Origin: an uncultured Dysosmobacter sp. | GTDB taxonomy: Bacteria; Bacillota; Clostridia; Oscillospirales; Oscillospiraceae | Assembly: GCA_934563745.1 (NCBI GenBank) | Contig: CAKTHE010000014.1 | Location: 1 to 54,351 of the forward strand | DNA length: 54,351 nt | Direction of reading: 5' to 3' | Shown here: positions 7,556 through 15,578 of the stretch, in pieces | How positions within the stretch are numbered: the stretch's first letter is position 1 | How the letters are laid out: each line of letters opens with the position of its first letter | Made by a program: the position numbers and the translations under genes | Notes under the pieces: model-generated | Seen by the model: the letters and a program-made list of their open reading frames with translations, nothing else | Told to the model about the DNA's origin: nothing | Databases searched by the model: none

Positions 7556-9970
7556 ATGGCAAAACACAGCCTGGTGATCGTGGAGTCGCCGGCCAAGGCG
7601 AAAACGATCGGGAAATACCTGGGCAGAAATTTTGAAGTCAAGGCCTGCATGGGTCACCTGCGCGATCTGCCCAAAAGCGTGTTGGGCGTGGATACGGCGC
7701 ATGATTTTGAGCCGGTCTATAAGCCCATCAAAGGCAAAGAGGATATCATTCACGATTTGAAAAAATCTGCCGACGAGGCGGATATGGTCTATCTCGCGAC
7801 CGACCCGGACCGCGAGGGAGAGGCCATTTCCTGGCACCTGAAACAGCTTTTGGATCTGCCGGATGAAAAGACCCGGCGCGTCACCTTCAACGAGATCACC
7901 AAGGGCGTGGTGCAGGAAAGCATCCGGGAGCCCCGGGCCATCGATCAGAACCTGGTGGATGCGCAGCAGGCGCGCCGGATCCTGGACCGGATCGTGGGCT
8001 ATGAGCTCAGCCCGCTGCTCTGGAAAAAGATCCGCCGGGGCCTGTCCGCCGGACGGGTCCAGTCCGTGGCGACCCGCATGGTGGACGACCGGGACCGGGA
8101 GATCGAGGAGTTCAAGCCGGAGGAATACTGGACGCTGGATGTAAACCTGATGGGCAACGACCTGAAGAAGCTGGAGTTCAGCGCCCGCTATTACGGGAAG
8201 AACGGAAAAAAAGCGGAGCTTCGCTCTTCGGAAGACGTAGAGACCGTTGTCCGGGAGACCGAACAGGAGACCTTTCTGGTCAAGTCCGTCAAGCGGACGG
8301 ATAAGCAGCGTTCCCCGTCGCCGCCCTTTACCACGTCCACCATGCAGCAGGAGGCGTCCCGCAAGCTTTCCATGACGCCCCGCCGGACCATGGCCATCGC
8401 CCAGCAGCTTTATGAGGGTGTGGACATCGAGGGCGAGGGGACCGTCGGCCTGATCACCTATATGCGTACGGACTCGCTGCGCATCAGCGAAGAGGCTATT
8501 GCCGCCGCCCGGACGTTTATCGGCGGCCGCTACGGAACGGAGTATTATCCTGCGACGCCGCACCGCTACAAGGCCAAGGCCGGCGCGCAGGACGCCCATG
8601 AGGCGATTCGGCCCAGCAATGTGGAGCTGACGCCGGAGCGGGTGAAAAAGGATCTGACCGGCGAGCAGTACCGGCTGTACCGCCTGATCTGGAGCCGCTT
8701 TCTGGCCTGCCAGATGGCCAACGCCGTCTATGACAGCGTAGCCGTGGAGGTGGAATCGGCCTCCCACGGGTTCCGGGCCAGCTCCTCCAGCCTGAAGTTT
8801 GCAGGCTATACCGCCGTTTACGAAGAGGGGCGGGATGAGGAAAAGGAGGAAAAATATTCCCCCCTGCCGGAGCTGCAGGAGGGAGAGGCCCTGACGCTGA
8901 AGGATTTCTCCCGGGAGCAGCACTTTACGCAGCCGCCCGCGCATTATACGGACGCCACGCTCATCCGTGCCATGGAGGAGCAGGGAATCGGCCGTCCCTC
9001 CACCTATGCGCCCACGGTTTCCACGATCATTGACCGGGAATATGTGGTGCGGGAGGGCAAATACCTGCACATTACAAATCTGGGCCGCGTCGTCACGGCG
9101 CTGATGAAGGAGCGCTTTGCGGACATTGCGGACCTGAAATTCACGGCCAATATGGAAAAGCAGCTGGACTCCGTGGAAGAGGGAACGACGCCCTGGAAAA
9201 CCATCCTGCGGGAGTTTTACGGCCCCTTTGAAAAGAATCTGACCGATGCGGAGACGGCATTGGAGGGGACCCGTATCAAGGTGCCGGATGAGGTTTCCGA
9301 CGAGAAGTGCGACCTGTGCGGGCGCAACATGGTTGTAAAGAGCGGCCGGTTTGGCCGGTTTTTGGCCTGCCCGGGCTATCCGGAGTGCAAATTCACAAAG
9401 CCGCTGGTGGTGGAGATGCCAGGCCGCTGCCCCAAGTGCGGCGGCCGGATCCTGAAGAAGACCTCCCGCAACGGGTATACCTATTACGGCTGTGAACACA
9501 ACAACGACAAAAATGAGGCCAGCAAGTGCGACTTCATGACCTGGGATGTGCCGGTGAAGGATGACTGTCCGGTGTGCGGACATACCCAGTTTAAAAAAGC
9601 GGGCAAGGGGTTCCGCAAGCCCTTCTGCATCAATCCGGAATGCGCCAACTTCCTGCCGGAGGATCAGCGGGGCTATCCCAAGCGGAAGAGTGCCGCCGGC
9701 AAGGAGAGCGCCGCAGCCGAAAAGGCCGGTGAGCAGGCGGCAGCCGCCGCGGAGGAGCAGCCGGCCCAGGAGAAAAAGAAACCTGCGCGCAAGAGTACCG
9801 CGGCCAAGACCGGAAAGACCGCCGCGGCAAAGAAGACGGCGGCAAAAGCGGCAAAGACGGCCGCGGCGGAAGGGGCCGCAGAGGTAAAAAAGCCGGCCAG
9901 GAAGGCGGCTGCCGGAGAGACCCGTAAGAAGGCGGCTGCGAAAAAGACGCCTGAAAAAGAAGAGGAGTAA
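7556..9970 (+). CDS. topA: DNA topoisomerase I with Lys/Ala-rich tail
   Basis: This type IA topoisomerase (804 residues) relaxes negative supercoils. The TOPRIM domain carries VESPAKAKTI near residue 9 and the metal-binding DPDREGE at 83-89. The catalytic tyrosine is Tyr302 in the ITYMRTDS motif. Three cysteine-pair zinc modules follow from Cys585 on (CDLC...C-x4-C; CPKC; CPVC). From about residue 712 the protein ends in a roughly 90-residue low-complexity tail of Lys, Ala, Thr and Arg, resembling histone-H1-like tails. Such a tail is known in actinobacterial TopA, where it helps hold DNA during strand passage; it is less expected here. The start ATG at 7556 has a GGAGGG site. Confidence 0.97.
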   Translation: MAKHSLVIVESPAKAKTIGKYLGRNFEVKACMGHLRDLPKSVLGVDTAHDFEPVYKPIKGKEDIIHDLKKSADEADMVYLATDPDREGEAISWHLKQLLDLPDEKTRRVTFNEITKGVVQESIREPRAIDQNLVDAQQARRILDRIVGYELSPLLWKKIRRGLSAGRVQSVATRMVDDRDREIEEFKPEEYWTLDVNLMGNDLKKLEFSARYYGKNGKKAELRSSEDVETVVRETEQETFLVKSVKRTDKQRSPSPPFTTSTMQQEASRKLSMTPRRTMAIAQQLYEGVDIEGEGTVGLITYMRTDSLRISEEAIAAARTFIGGRYGTEYYPATPHRYKAKAGAQDAHEAIRPSNVELTPERVKKDLTGEQYRLYRLIWSRFLACQMANAVYDSVAVEVESASHGFRASSSSLKFAGYTAVYEEGRDEEKEEKYSPLPELQEGEALTLKDFSREQHFTQPPAHYTDATLIRAMEEQGIGRPSTYAPTVSTIIDREYVVREGKYLHITNLGRVVTALMKERFADIADLKFTANMEKQLDSVEEGTTPWKTILREFYGPFEKNLTDAETALEGTRIKVPDEVSDEKCDLCGRNMVVKSGRFGRFLACPGYPECKFTKPLVVEMPGRCPKCGGRILKKTSRNGYTYYGCEHNNDKNEASKCDFMTWDVPVKDDCPVCGHTQFKKAGKGFRKPFCINPECANFLPEDQRGYPKRKSAAGKESAAAEKAGEQAAAAAEEQPAQEKKKPARKSTAAKTGKTAAAKKTAAKAAKTAAAEGAAEVKKPARKAAAGETRKKAAAKKTPEKEEE

Positions 9971-9978
9971 GAGATGCG

Positions 9979-11325
9979 ATGACGGTAACGGTAATCGGAG
10001 CAGGGCTGTCCGGCTGTGAGGCAGCGTGGCAGCTGGCCCAGCGGGGCGTGGATGTCGTCTTGTACGAGATGAAGCCGGAAAAGAAAACGCCGGCTCACTC
10101 CAGCGGGGATTTTGCGGAGCTGTGCTGCTCCAACTCCCTCCGTTCGGATCAGCTGGAGAATGCGGTGGGCCTTCTGAAAGAGGAGCTGCGGCGCCTGGAT
10201 TCGCTGATCCTGGCCTGCGCCGACGCGACCCGGGTGGAGGCCGGTGGAGCCCTGGCTGTGGACCGTTACGGATTTTCCGGGCTGGTGACGGAAAAGATCC
10301 GCTCGCATCCCCGCATTACGGTGCGGGAACAGGAGGTTGTACAGCTGCCTCCGGAGGGAACGGTGATCGTGGCCTCCGGACCGCTGACGTCCGATGCACT
10401 GGCTGAGCAGCTTCAGGGCTTGCTGGGCGAGGCGTCTGCGCTGCATTTTTATGACGCGGCGGCCCCGCTGGTGGCGGCGGAAAGCGTGGATATGGAGCAG
10501 GCCTGGCTGGGCTCCCGCTACGACCGGGGAACTCCGGATTATGTAAACTGCCCCATGACGGAGGAAGAATATGACGCTTTCTGGCAGGCATTGACCACGG
10601 CTCAGGAGGCGGAGGTACACGGGTTTGAGGATCAGAAGGTGTTTGAAGGCTGCATGCCGGTGGAGGTCATGGCCCGGCGCGGCCACGACACGCTGTGCTA
10701 TGGCCCGCTGAAGCCCCGGGGGCTGCGGGATCCACGGACCGGAAAGGAACCCTATGCAGTGGTGCAGCTGCGCCGGGATAATGCGGAAGGGACGGTTTAC
10801 AATCTGGTGGGATTTCAGACGCATCTGCGCTTCCCGGAGCAGAAGCGGGTCTTTTCCATGATTCCGGCCCTGCACGCGGCGGAGTTTTTGCGCTATGGCG
10901 TGATGCACCGTAATACCTTTATGGATTCCCCCAGACTGCTGAACCGCTATTATCAGCTGAAAAGCGACCCCCGCATTTCCTTTGCCGGGCAGATGACCGG
11001 TGTGGAGGGGTATGTGGAATCGGCTGCCTCCGGATTTCTGGTCGGAGTGGAGACGGCCCGCCGCCTGCTGGGGCGGCCTCCGGCGGATTTCCCGCAGGAA
11101 ACGGCCATCGGTGCCCTGGCGCTGTACATCAGCAGCCACGCGGGAGGGAATTTCCAGCCTATGAATGTGAACTTTGGGATCATACCGCCGCTGGACCATC
11201 GGGTCCGGGGAAAGCGCAACAAAAATGCGGAGCTTTCGGCCCGTGCCCTGGCGCGGATCGACGCGATGCAGGCGGATGTGCGCGCTGACGTGCGGGCAGG
11301 ATCGCCGGAAAGGGAGACGCTATGA
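9979..11325 (+). CDS. trmFO: Folate-dependent tRNA (uracil-54-C5)-methyltransferase TrmFO
   Basis: This 448-residue flavoprotein makes ribothymidine at position 54 of tRNA using methylenetetrahydrofolate and FADH2. The FAD-binding GxGxxG lies at the N-terminus (VIGAGLSGCEAA, residues 5-16). Family signatures follow: the segment AELCCSNSLRSD with the reactive cysteine region, EAGGALAVDR, and the C-terminal GQMTGVEGYVESAASG. Its length is normal. It starts eight bases after topA, and its last bases overlap the plsX start (ATGA), so topA, trmFO and plsX are probably translated from one message. Confidence 0.97.
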   Translation: MTVTVIGAGLSGCEAAWQLAQRGVDVVLYEMKPEKKTPAHSSGDFAELCCSNSLRSDQLENAVGLLKEELRRLDSLILACADATRVEAGGALAVDRYGFSGLVTEKIRSHPRITVREQEVVQLPPEGTVIVASGPLTSDALAEQLQGLLGEASALHFYDAAAPLVAAESVDMEQAWLGSRYDRGTPDYVNCPMTEEEYDAFWQALTTAQEAEVHGFEDQKVFEGCMPVEVMARRGHDTLCYGPLKPRGLRDPRTGKEPYAVVQLRRDNAEGTVYNLVGFQTHLRFPEQKRVFSMIPALHAAEFLRYGVMHRNTFMDSPRLLNRYYQLKSDPRISFAGQMTGVEGYVESAASGFLVGVETARRLLGRPPADFPQETAIGALALYISSHAGGNFQPMNVNFGIIPPLDHRVRGKRNKNAELSARALARIDAMQADVRADVRAGSPERETL

Positions 11326-12359
11326 AAATCATCATTGACGCCATGGGCGGCGATAACGCGCCCAAGGCCATGGTCCAGGGGGCCCTTCTGGCCCGGAAGG
11401 AGTGGCCGGATACGGAGATTGTCCTGACGGGCCGGGAGGAGGCAATCCGCGCGGCGGCCGTGGAGTGCGGCGCGGCGGAGCTTCCCGAAGGGATCACCAT
11501 CCGCCCGGCCTCGGAAGTGATCGAAATGTCGGATGACCCGGCCATGGCCTTTAAGCGGAAGAAGGACTCCTCCATGACCGTGGGACTCAATATGCTGCGG
11601 GATGGGGAGGGCGACGCCTTTATTTCGGCCGGCTCCACCGGCGCGCTGCTCTCGGGCGCCACGCTGGTGGTCAAACGGATCCGCGGGATCCGGCGGGCCG
11701 CGATGGCGCCGGTGATTCCCTCCGCCGCCGGACAGATGGTGCTGTGCGACTGCGGCGCCAATGCCGAGTGCACGGCGGAATACCTGCTGCAGTTTGCCTT
11801 TCTGGGCAGTTTTTTTGCCAAGCGTATGCTTGGGATCGAGCGGCCCCGGGTGGGCCTTCTGAACATCGGCGCGGAGGAGGAGAAGGGCGACGCCCTGCGC
11901 CATGAGACGTTTGCGCTGCTGCAGGCGGCGGACGCGGCGGGCCGGATCCATTTTATCGGCAATGTGGAGGCTTCCACGGCGATGATGGGCGGGGCCGACG
12001 TGGTCGTGGCGGACGGCTTTACCGGAAACGTTCTGCTCAAGGGCATTGAGGGAACGGCCAAGATGATGTCCGGTGTGATCAAGAAAATGTTCTTGTCCAG
12101 CGGCAAGACCAAGGTCGCGGCCCTGCTGGTGAAAGATGAGTTCGGCGCTGTGAAGAAGATGCTGGATCCCAGCGAGGTGGGCGGCACGCCCTTCCTGGGG
12201 ATTTCCAAGCCGGTTTTGAAGGCGCACGGCTCCTCGGATGCCCGGGCGGTCTTCAATGCGGTGCGCCAGGCCCGAAGCTTTGCTGCCAGCGGCTTTATTG
12301 ATGACGTCGAGGCCAACATCGATTATATGCGCCTGGACCGGAACGGGGAAAGAACGTAA
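11322..12359 (+). CDS. plsX: Phosphate acyltransferase PlsX
   Basis: PlsX (345 residues) converts acyl-ACP to acyl-phosphate, the first step of phospholipid synthesis in Gram-positives, at the inner face of the membrane. The N-terminus IIDAMGGDNAP and the internal SAGSTGALL and ADGFTGNVLLK motifs are diagnostic. The start overlaps the trmFO stop. The next gene encodes acyl carrier protein, its substrate carrier, from its own promoter. Confidence 0.97.
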   Translation: MKIIIDAMGGDNAPKAMVQGALLARKEWPDTEIVLTGREEAIRAAAVECGAAELPEGITIRPASEVIEMSDDPAMAFKRKKDSSMTVGLNMLRDGEGDAFISAGSTGALLSGATLVVKRIRGIRRAAMAPVIPSAAGQMVLCDCGANAECTAEYLLQFAFLGSFFAKRMLGIERPRVGLLNIGAEEEKGDALRHETFALLQAADAAGRIHFIGNVEASTAMMGGADVVVADGFTGNVLLKGIEGTAKMMSGVIKKMFLSSGKTKVAALLVKDEFGAVKKMLDPSEVGGTPFLGISKPVLKAHGSSDARAVFNAVRQARSFAASGFIDDVEANIDYMRLDRNGERT

Positions 12360-12367
12360 ATTCCCTA

Positions 12368-12396
12368 TTGACAGGCCACGGCCCTTGCCGTATGAT
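12368..12396 (+). promoter_or_regulatory. Promoter for acpP
   Basis: TTGACA at 12368-12373 and TATGAT at 12391-12396 are 17 bases apart, just after the plsX stop codon. A separate strong promoter fits the high ACP level that cells need. Confidence 0.82.
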
Positions 12397-12438
12397 ACCC
12401 AAGTGAAAACCGACTTTTGCTAAGGAGTGAAAGCGAGC

Positions 12439-12687
12439 ATGTCCAACGAAGAAATTTTGAAGACGATGCAGGACCTGGTTGCGGAACAGTTTGCAGTGGA
12501 ACCGGATGAGGTGAATGTGAACACATCCTTTGAAGAGGATCTGGGCGCAGACTCCGTCGATCTGGTGGAGCTGGTAATGGCTATGGAAGAGGAATTTGAT
12601 GTGGGCGAGATCCCCGAGAGCGAGCTCTCCGAGCTCAAGACCGTGGGGGATGCGGTCCAGTTCCTGGCCGGAAAGCTGAACACGTAA
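12439..12687 (+). CDS. acpP: Acyl carrier protein
   Basis: This 82-residue acidic protein carries growing fatty acids on a 4'-phosphopantetheine arm. The attachment serine is Ser39 in the ADSVDLVEL motif, where Val replaces the more usual Leu. The ATG at 12439 is chosen because AAGGAG at 12422-12427 is 11 bases upstream; a GTG at 12427 in the same frame would overlap that site. It sits between plsX and rnc, a very common order in bacteria. Confidence 0.97.
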   Translation: MSNEEILKTMQDLVAEQFAVEPDEVNVNTSFEEDLGADSVDLVELVMAMEEEFDVGEIPESELSELKTVGDAVQFLAGKLNT

Positions 12688-12703
12688 CCAATTAGGCGCA
12701 CAT

Positions 12704-12733
12704 GAGGCCCCGCTGCAGGCGGGGTCTCCTTTT
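12704..12733 (+). terminator. Hairpin between acpP and rnc
   Basis: A ten-base-pair stem (GAGGCCCCGC pairing with GCGGGGTCTC, one G-U) is followed by a short T4. It is probably a partial terminator that lets some transcription reach rnc. Confidence 0.6.
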
Positions 12734-12749
12734 CAAAGGGGGAACCGGA

Positions 12750-13433
12750 ATGGAAGCATTGGAGCAAAAATTGAATTATACCTTCCGCCGGCCGGAGCTC
12801 TTGTCCGAGGCGCTGAATCACAGTTCCTATGCCAACGAGCACCGGGCGGCCCATCTGAACAGCAACGAGCGGCTGGAGTTTTTGGGCGACTCCGTACTGG
12901 GCTTTGTCACGGCGGCTTTTCTGTTCCGCCAGCACCCGGACCTTCCGGAGGGGGATCTGACCCGCATCCGGGCGGCCCTGGTGTGTGAGCAGAGCCTTTA
13001 CGAGGTGGCGCAAAAGCTGGAGCTGGGACGTTATCTGAAACTCGGGCGCGGGGAAGAGGCCGGCGGCGGCCGTCAGCGCACCTCCATCCTGGCAGACGCC
13101 ACGGAGGCGGTTTTTGCGGCGGTCTATCTGGACGGAGGCATCCAGGCGGCATCGGATCTGATCCATCGGGTGCTGCTGGATGCGGAAAAGGAAGAAGCGG
13201 TGGAGGAACGCCGCCGGGATTTCAAGACTGCGCTGCAGGAATTGGTGCAGCGGCAGGCGGACCAGGTCTTGGCCTACCGAATGGTGGGAGAGCACGGCCC
13301 GGATCACGACAAGACCTTCCAGGCGGAGGTGCTGCTCAACGGCGGCGTGATCGGAAGCGGCTCCGGCCACAGCAAGAAGGAAGCGGAACAGATGGCGGCC
13401 AAGGCGGCCCTGGGCGCACTGGAAAAAGAATAA
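12750..13433 (+). CDS. rnc: Ribonuclease III
   Basis: This 227-residue double-strand-specific endoribonuclease acts in rRNA processing and mRNA decay. The catalytic domain (about 1-150) has the signature NERLEFLGDSVL and a second acidic patch ADATEAVFAAVYLDGG that binds the metals. A double-stranded RNA-binding domain (about 155-227) ends with HSKKEAEQMAAKAAL. The ATG at 12750 follows AAAGGGGG; the frame extends 16 codons upstream through the hairpin but without a ribosome site. Confidence 0.96.
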   Translation: MEALEQKLNYTFRRPELLSEALNHSSYANEHRAAHLNSNERLEFLGDSVLGFVTAAFLFRQHPDLPEGDLTRIRAALVCEQSLYEVAQKLELGRYLKLGRGEEAGGGRQRTSILADATEAVFAAVYLDGGIQAASDLIHRVLLDAEKEEAVEERRRDFKTALQELVQRQADQVLAYRMVGEHGPDHDKTFQAEVLLNGGVIGSGSGHSKKEAEQMAAKAALGALEKE

Positions 13434-13444
13434 GGAATGGCATG

Positions 13445-13475
13445 AAAGCGCTGCCCTGCGGGGCGGCGCTTTTTG
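13445..13475 (+). terminator. Intrinsic terminator after rnc
   Basis: A twelve-base-pair stem (AAAGCGCTGCCC with GGGCGGCGCTTT, one wobble) has a TGCG loop and ends in T5. Confidence 0.85.
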
Positions 13476-13488
13476 CTTTGCGGCACGA

Positions 13489-13518
13489 TTGACAGGCGCA
13501 GGCGACCTCTGATAAAAT
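13489..13518 (+). promoter_or_regulatory. Promoter of the secreted hypothetical gene
   Basis: TTGACA at 13489-13494 and TAAAAT at 13513-13518 have an 18-base spacer. Confidence 0.75.
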
Positions 13519-13548
13519 GAGGAAAACAGAGGAAAGAGAGGCTGCGGG

Positions 13549-14283
13549 ATGAAAAAGAATGTTCTGGCTCTTTTTTTGGCAATGATCCTGTGCGCGTATC
13601 CGGTGTGCGCCGTGGAGGGCACCGGCTTTTCCGTGGATATTCCGGAAGACTGGACGGCGGCGGACCGGGATGACGGAACGTATGAGTACGATTCACCGGA
13701 CGAGTCCATTTCCTTCGTGGTGATCCCCAGTGACAACGAAGACGGAGGCAATCCCTTTGACCTGAGCGAAGAAGACATGATCGACGTTGCGGATGAGATC
13801 GGCGACAGTCTGCGCAGCCAATTGGAGCAGAGTATGACCGATCAGGATTTCCCCTGCCGGGTGGAGGAGCGGAAGAAGGACCTCCGTCTTACGGAGTGGG
13901 GGGATGGGCAGCCGGCGGTGCTACTGGATGCCAGCTTCGATGTCCGCTATGACGATGAAGAGAGCGGAGAGATGGTTTTCCCGTTGTATCTGTATTTCGG
14001 GATCCTGCTGGCGAAGGAGCACTGCTTCTGCGTGGGCTATATCACCACGACCCAGGAGGCCTTGCAGACCGCCCGGGGCAGCGGCGTGATGGAGTCCTTC
14101 CGCATTACGGAGGCGGTTTTTGACGCGCCGACTGCCGTCACTACATGGGAGGATGTCCTGTTTCGTGTGGGCGGCTATGCGCTCATCGGTGCTGTGGGGG
14201 GCCTGATCTGGCATAAAGCCAGCGAGCGGAGGAAGGCGAAGAAAGCAGAAATGGAAGAGAATTCTTCTTCCGAAGAACGCTGA
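13549..14283 (+). CDS. Hypothetical secreted protein with C-terminal membrane anchor
   Basis: I do not recognise the family of this 244-residue protein. It has a signal peptide (residues 1-21, ending CAV), an acidic extracytoplasmic part beginning GFSVDIPEDW, which resembles the opening of small PsbP-like or DUF-type lipocalin-like folds, and one membrane helix at about 203-222. A short charged tail rich in Lys, Glu and Ser faces the cytoplasm. Transcribed alone from its own promoter; the MITE-like element starts immediately after the stop codon. The product could be a surface sensor or chaperone, but nothing proves it. Confidence 0.75.
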   Translation: MKKNVLALFLAMILCAYPVCAVEGTGFSVDIPEDWTAADRDDGTYEYDSPDESISFVVIPSDNEDGGNPFDLSEEDMIDVADEIGDSLRSQLEQSMTDQDFPCRVEERKKDLRLTEWGDGQPAVLLDASFDVRYDDEESGEMVFPLYLYFGILLAKEHCFCVGYITTTQEALQTARGSGVMESFRITEAVFDAPTAVTTWEDVLFRVGGYALIGAVGGLIWHKASERRKAKKAEMEENSSSEER

Positions 14284-14284
14284 G

Positions 14285-14559
14285 ATAAGGAGGCAGGGCC
14301 TAAGGCTCCGCCTCCTTCAGCTTATCGAAAAACCTCGTAGAGTTCCGCCGCGCACGGCGGAATGAAATGTCAATCTGTTTTGTCCGGCGGCGTGTACGTC
14401 GGGCAAAACACATTACGTGCTGCAAGTGTGGAATTTGTGCGCGGTTTGCGCACAAATTATGCGCGCAGCGGCACGCAGCCTTTCTCAAACGCGAACCCAG
14501 CGAAGCGGATCGCGTTTGACAAGCTCAAGAAGGCAGGGCCATAGGCTCTGCCTCCTTAT
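14285..14559. mobile_element. MITE-like palindromic element, about 275 bp
   Basis: The ends are imperfect inverted repeats of about 43 bases: the left end starts ATAAGGAGGCAG, and the reverse complement of the right end starts the same way, with roughly eight differences over 43 bases. Each end folds on itself into a hairpin (14287-14317 and 14531-14557). Inside are further hairpins, including a perfect 11-base-pair stem at 14432-14458 (AATTTGTGCGC arms) and one with AAACGCGA arms near 14488-14517. The element begins and ends with TA, the target of Tc1/mariner-IS630 type transposases. It has no transposase. Short open frames on both strands end with the same peptide (FDKLKxAxP) because the ends are inverted copies; they are unlikely to be genes. 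Confidence 0.7.
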
Positions 14560-14602
14560 TTATGTAAACCGGCAAATATGACTGGAATTTCGGCAGGGGC
14601 TG

Positions 14603-14611
14603 TGCTATACT
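14603..14611 (+). promoter_or_regulatory. Extended -10 promoter for uppP
   Basis: TGCTATACT is an extended -10 element; no good -35 is seen. The same TGCTATACTGA string recurs before the NUDIX gene and before the gene at 29681. Confidence 0.5.
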
Positions 14612-14652
14612 GATACAACATGAGATTTTAAGAATTAAGGAGCGTGAGCGAC

Positions 14653-15489
14653 TTGTCTTTTTTGACTGCGATCGTGTTGGGGCTTGTCCAGGGCATCACG
14701 GAATTTTTACCGATCTCCAGTTCCGGCCATCTGGCCATTGCGGGCCAACTGCTGAACATGAACGGGACGGAAGAGATTCCGGGCTTTTTTGACGTGCTGC
14801 TGCATCTGGGCACGCTGGCGGCTGTATTTGTGGCCTATTGGGAGGAGATCCGGGAGATGATCCTGGAATTTTTCCGCGGGATCGGCGACTTGGTTCATCG
14901 GACGACGCCGAATCCGGTCCCTCCGGCCCGGCGGATGATCCTGCTGGTGATTCTGGGAACGCTGCCGCTGTTTGTGATTCTCCCGTTTAAAGACTGGATC
15001 GAGAGCCTGTCCGGGAATCTGTACATAGTGGCGGCGGCACTGATTGTGACGGGCTTTTTGCTGTTTGCGTCGGACCGGGTGCGCCGGGGCCGCAAGACGG
15101 AGCGCAGCGCCCGTATGAGAGATGCGCTGCTGGTGGGCGTGGCGCAGGCGGCGGCTACCTGCCCGGGCCTGTCCCGCTCCGGCACCACCATTGCGGCGGG
15201 CTGCCTGGTGGGATTTGAGCGGAAATTTGCCGTGCGCTATTCGTTCATTTTATCCATCCCGGCCATTCTGGGCGCCAATATCCTGAGCCTGAAGGACGCG
15301 CTGGCTGCGGGGATCGATACCGCTTCCGTGCCGGCCTATCTGCTGGGTGTTGTAGTGGCGGGCCTGGTGGGCTACGCGTGTATCCGCCTTTTGAAAATGC
15401 TGGCGGATAAGGGCAGATTCGGCGCATTTGCCTATTACTGCTGGGCGGTTGGCGCGCTGACGCTGATTCTGACGCTGCTGCGGGGCTGA
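14653..15489 (+). CDS. uppP: Undecaprenyl-diphosphatase UppP (BacA)
   Basis: This 278-residue membrane enzyme recycles undecaprenyl pyrophosphate, the lipid carrier of cell-wall precursors, and gives bacitracin tolerance. The two family motifs are present: GITEFLPISSSGHL near the start and PGLSRSGTT around residue 170. Around eight hydrophobic segments are visible. I choose the TTG at 14653: it is 10 bases after AAGGAG (14637-14642) and gives the usual N-terminus MSFLTAIVLGLVQG. The GTG at 14644 would sit one base from the ribosome site. Confidence 0.95.
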   Translation: MSFLTAIVLGLVQGITEFLPISSSGHLAIAGQLLNMNGTEEIPGFFDVLLHLGTLAAVFVAYWEEIREMILEFFRGIGDLVHRTTPNPVPPARRMILLVILGTLPLFVILPFKDWIESLSGNLYIVAAALIVTGFLLFASDRVRRGRKTERSARMRDALLVGVAQAAATCPGLSRSGTTIAAGCLVGFERKFAVRYSFILSIPAILGANILSLKDALAAGIDTASVPAYLLGVVVAGLVGYACIRLLKMLADKGRFGAFAYYCWAVGALTLILTLLRG

Positions 15490-15578
15490 GGGGGCGGCCG
15501 GGCCGATTTTTACAGGCCCGCGGCCGCCGTGATCCGGGCGGATGAAGACGATGAAAAAACAACAGGAGGTGTGGCTTC

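Noticed and set aside
7049..9583. An 844-codon antisense open frame across topA and dprA
   Set aside because: The plus strand encodes two complete known proteins here; the antisense frame has no motif and only reflects codon bias.
14300..14544. Two small ORFs on opposite strands inside the MITE-like element
   Set aside because: They end in the same peptide only because the element ends are inverted copies; no ribosome sites fit and the internal parts are hairpin DNA.
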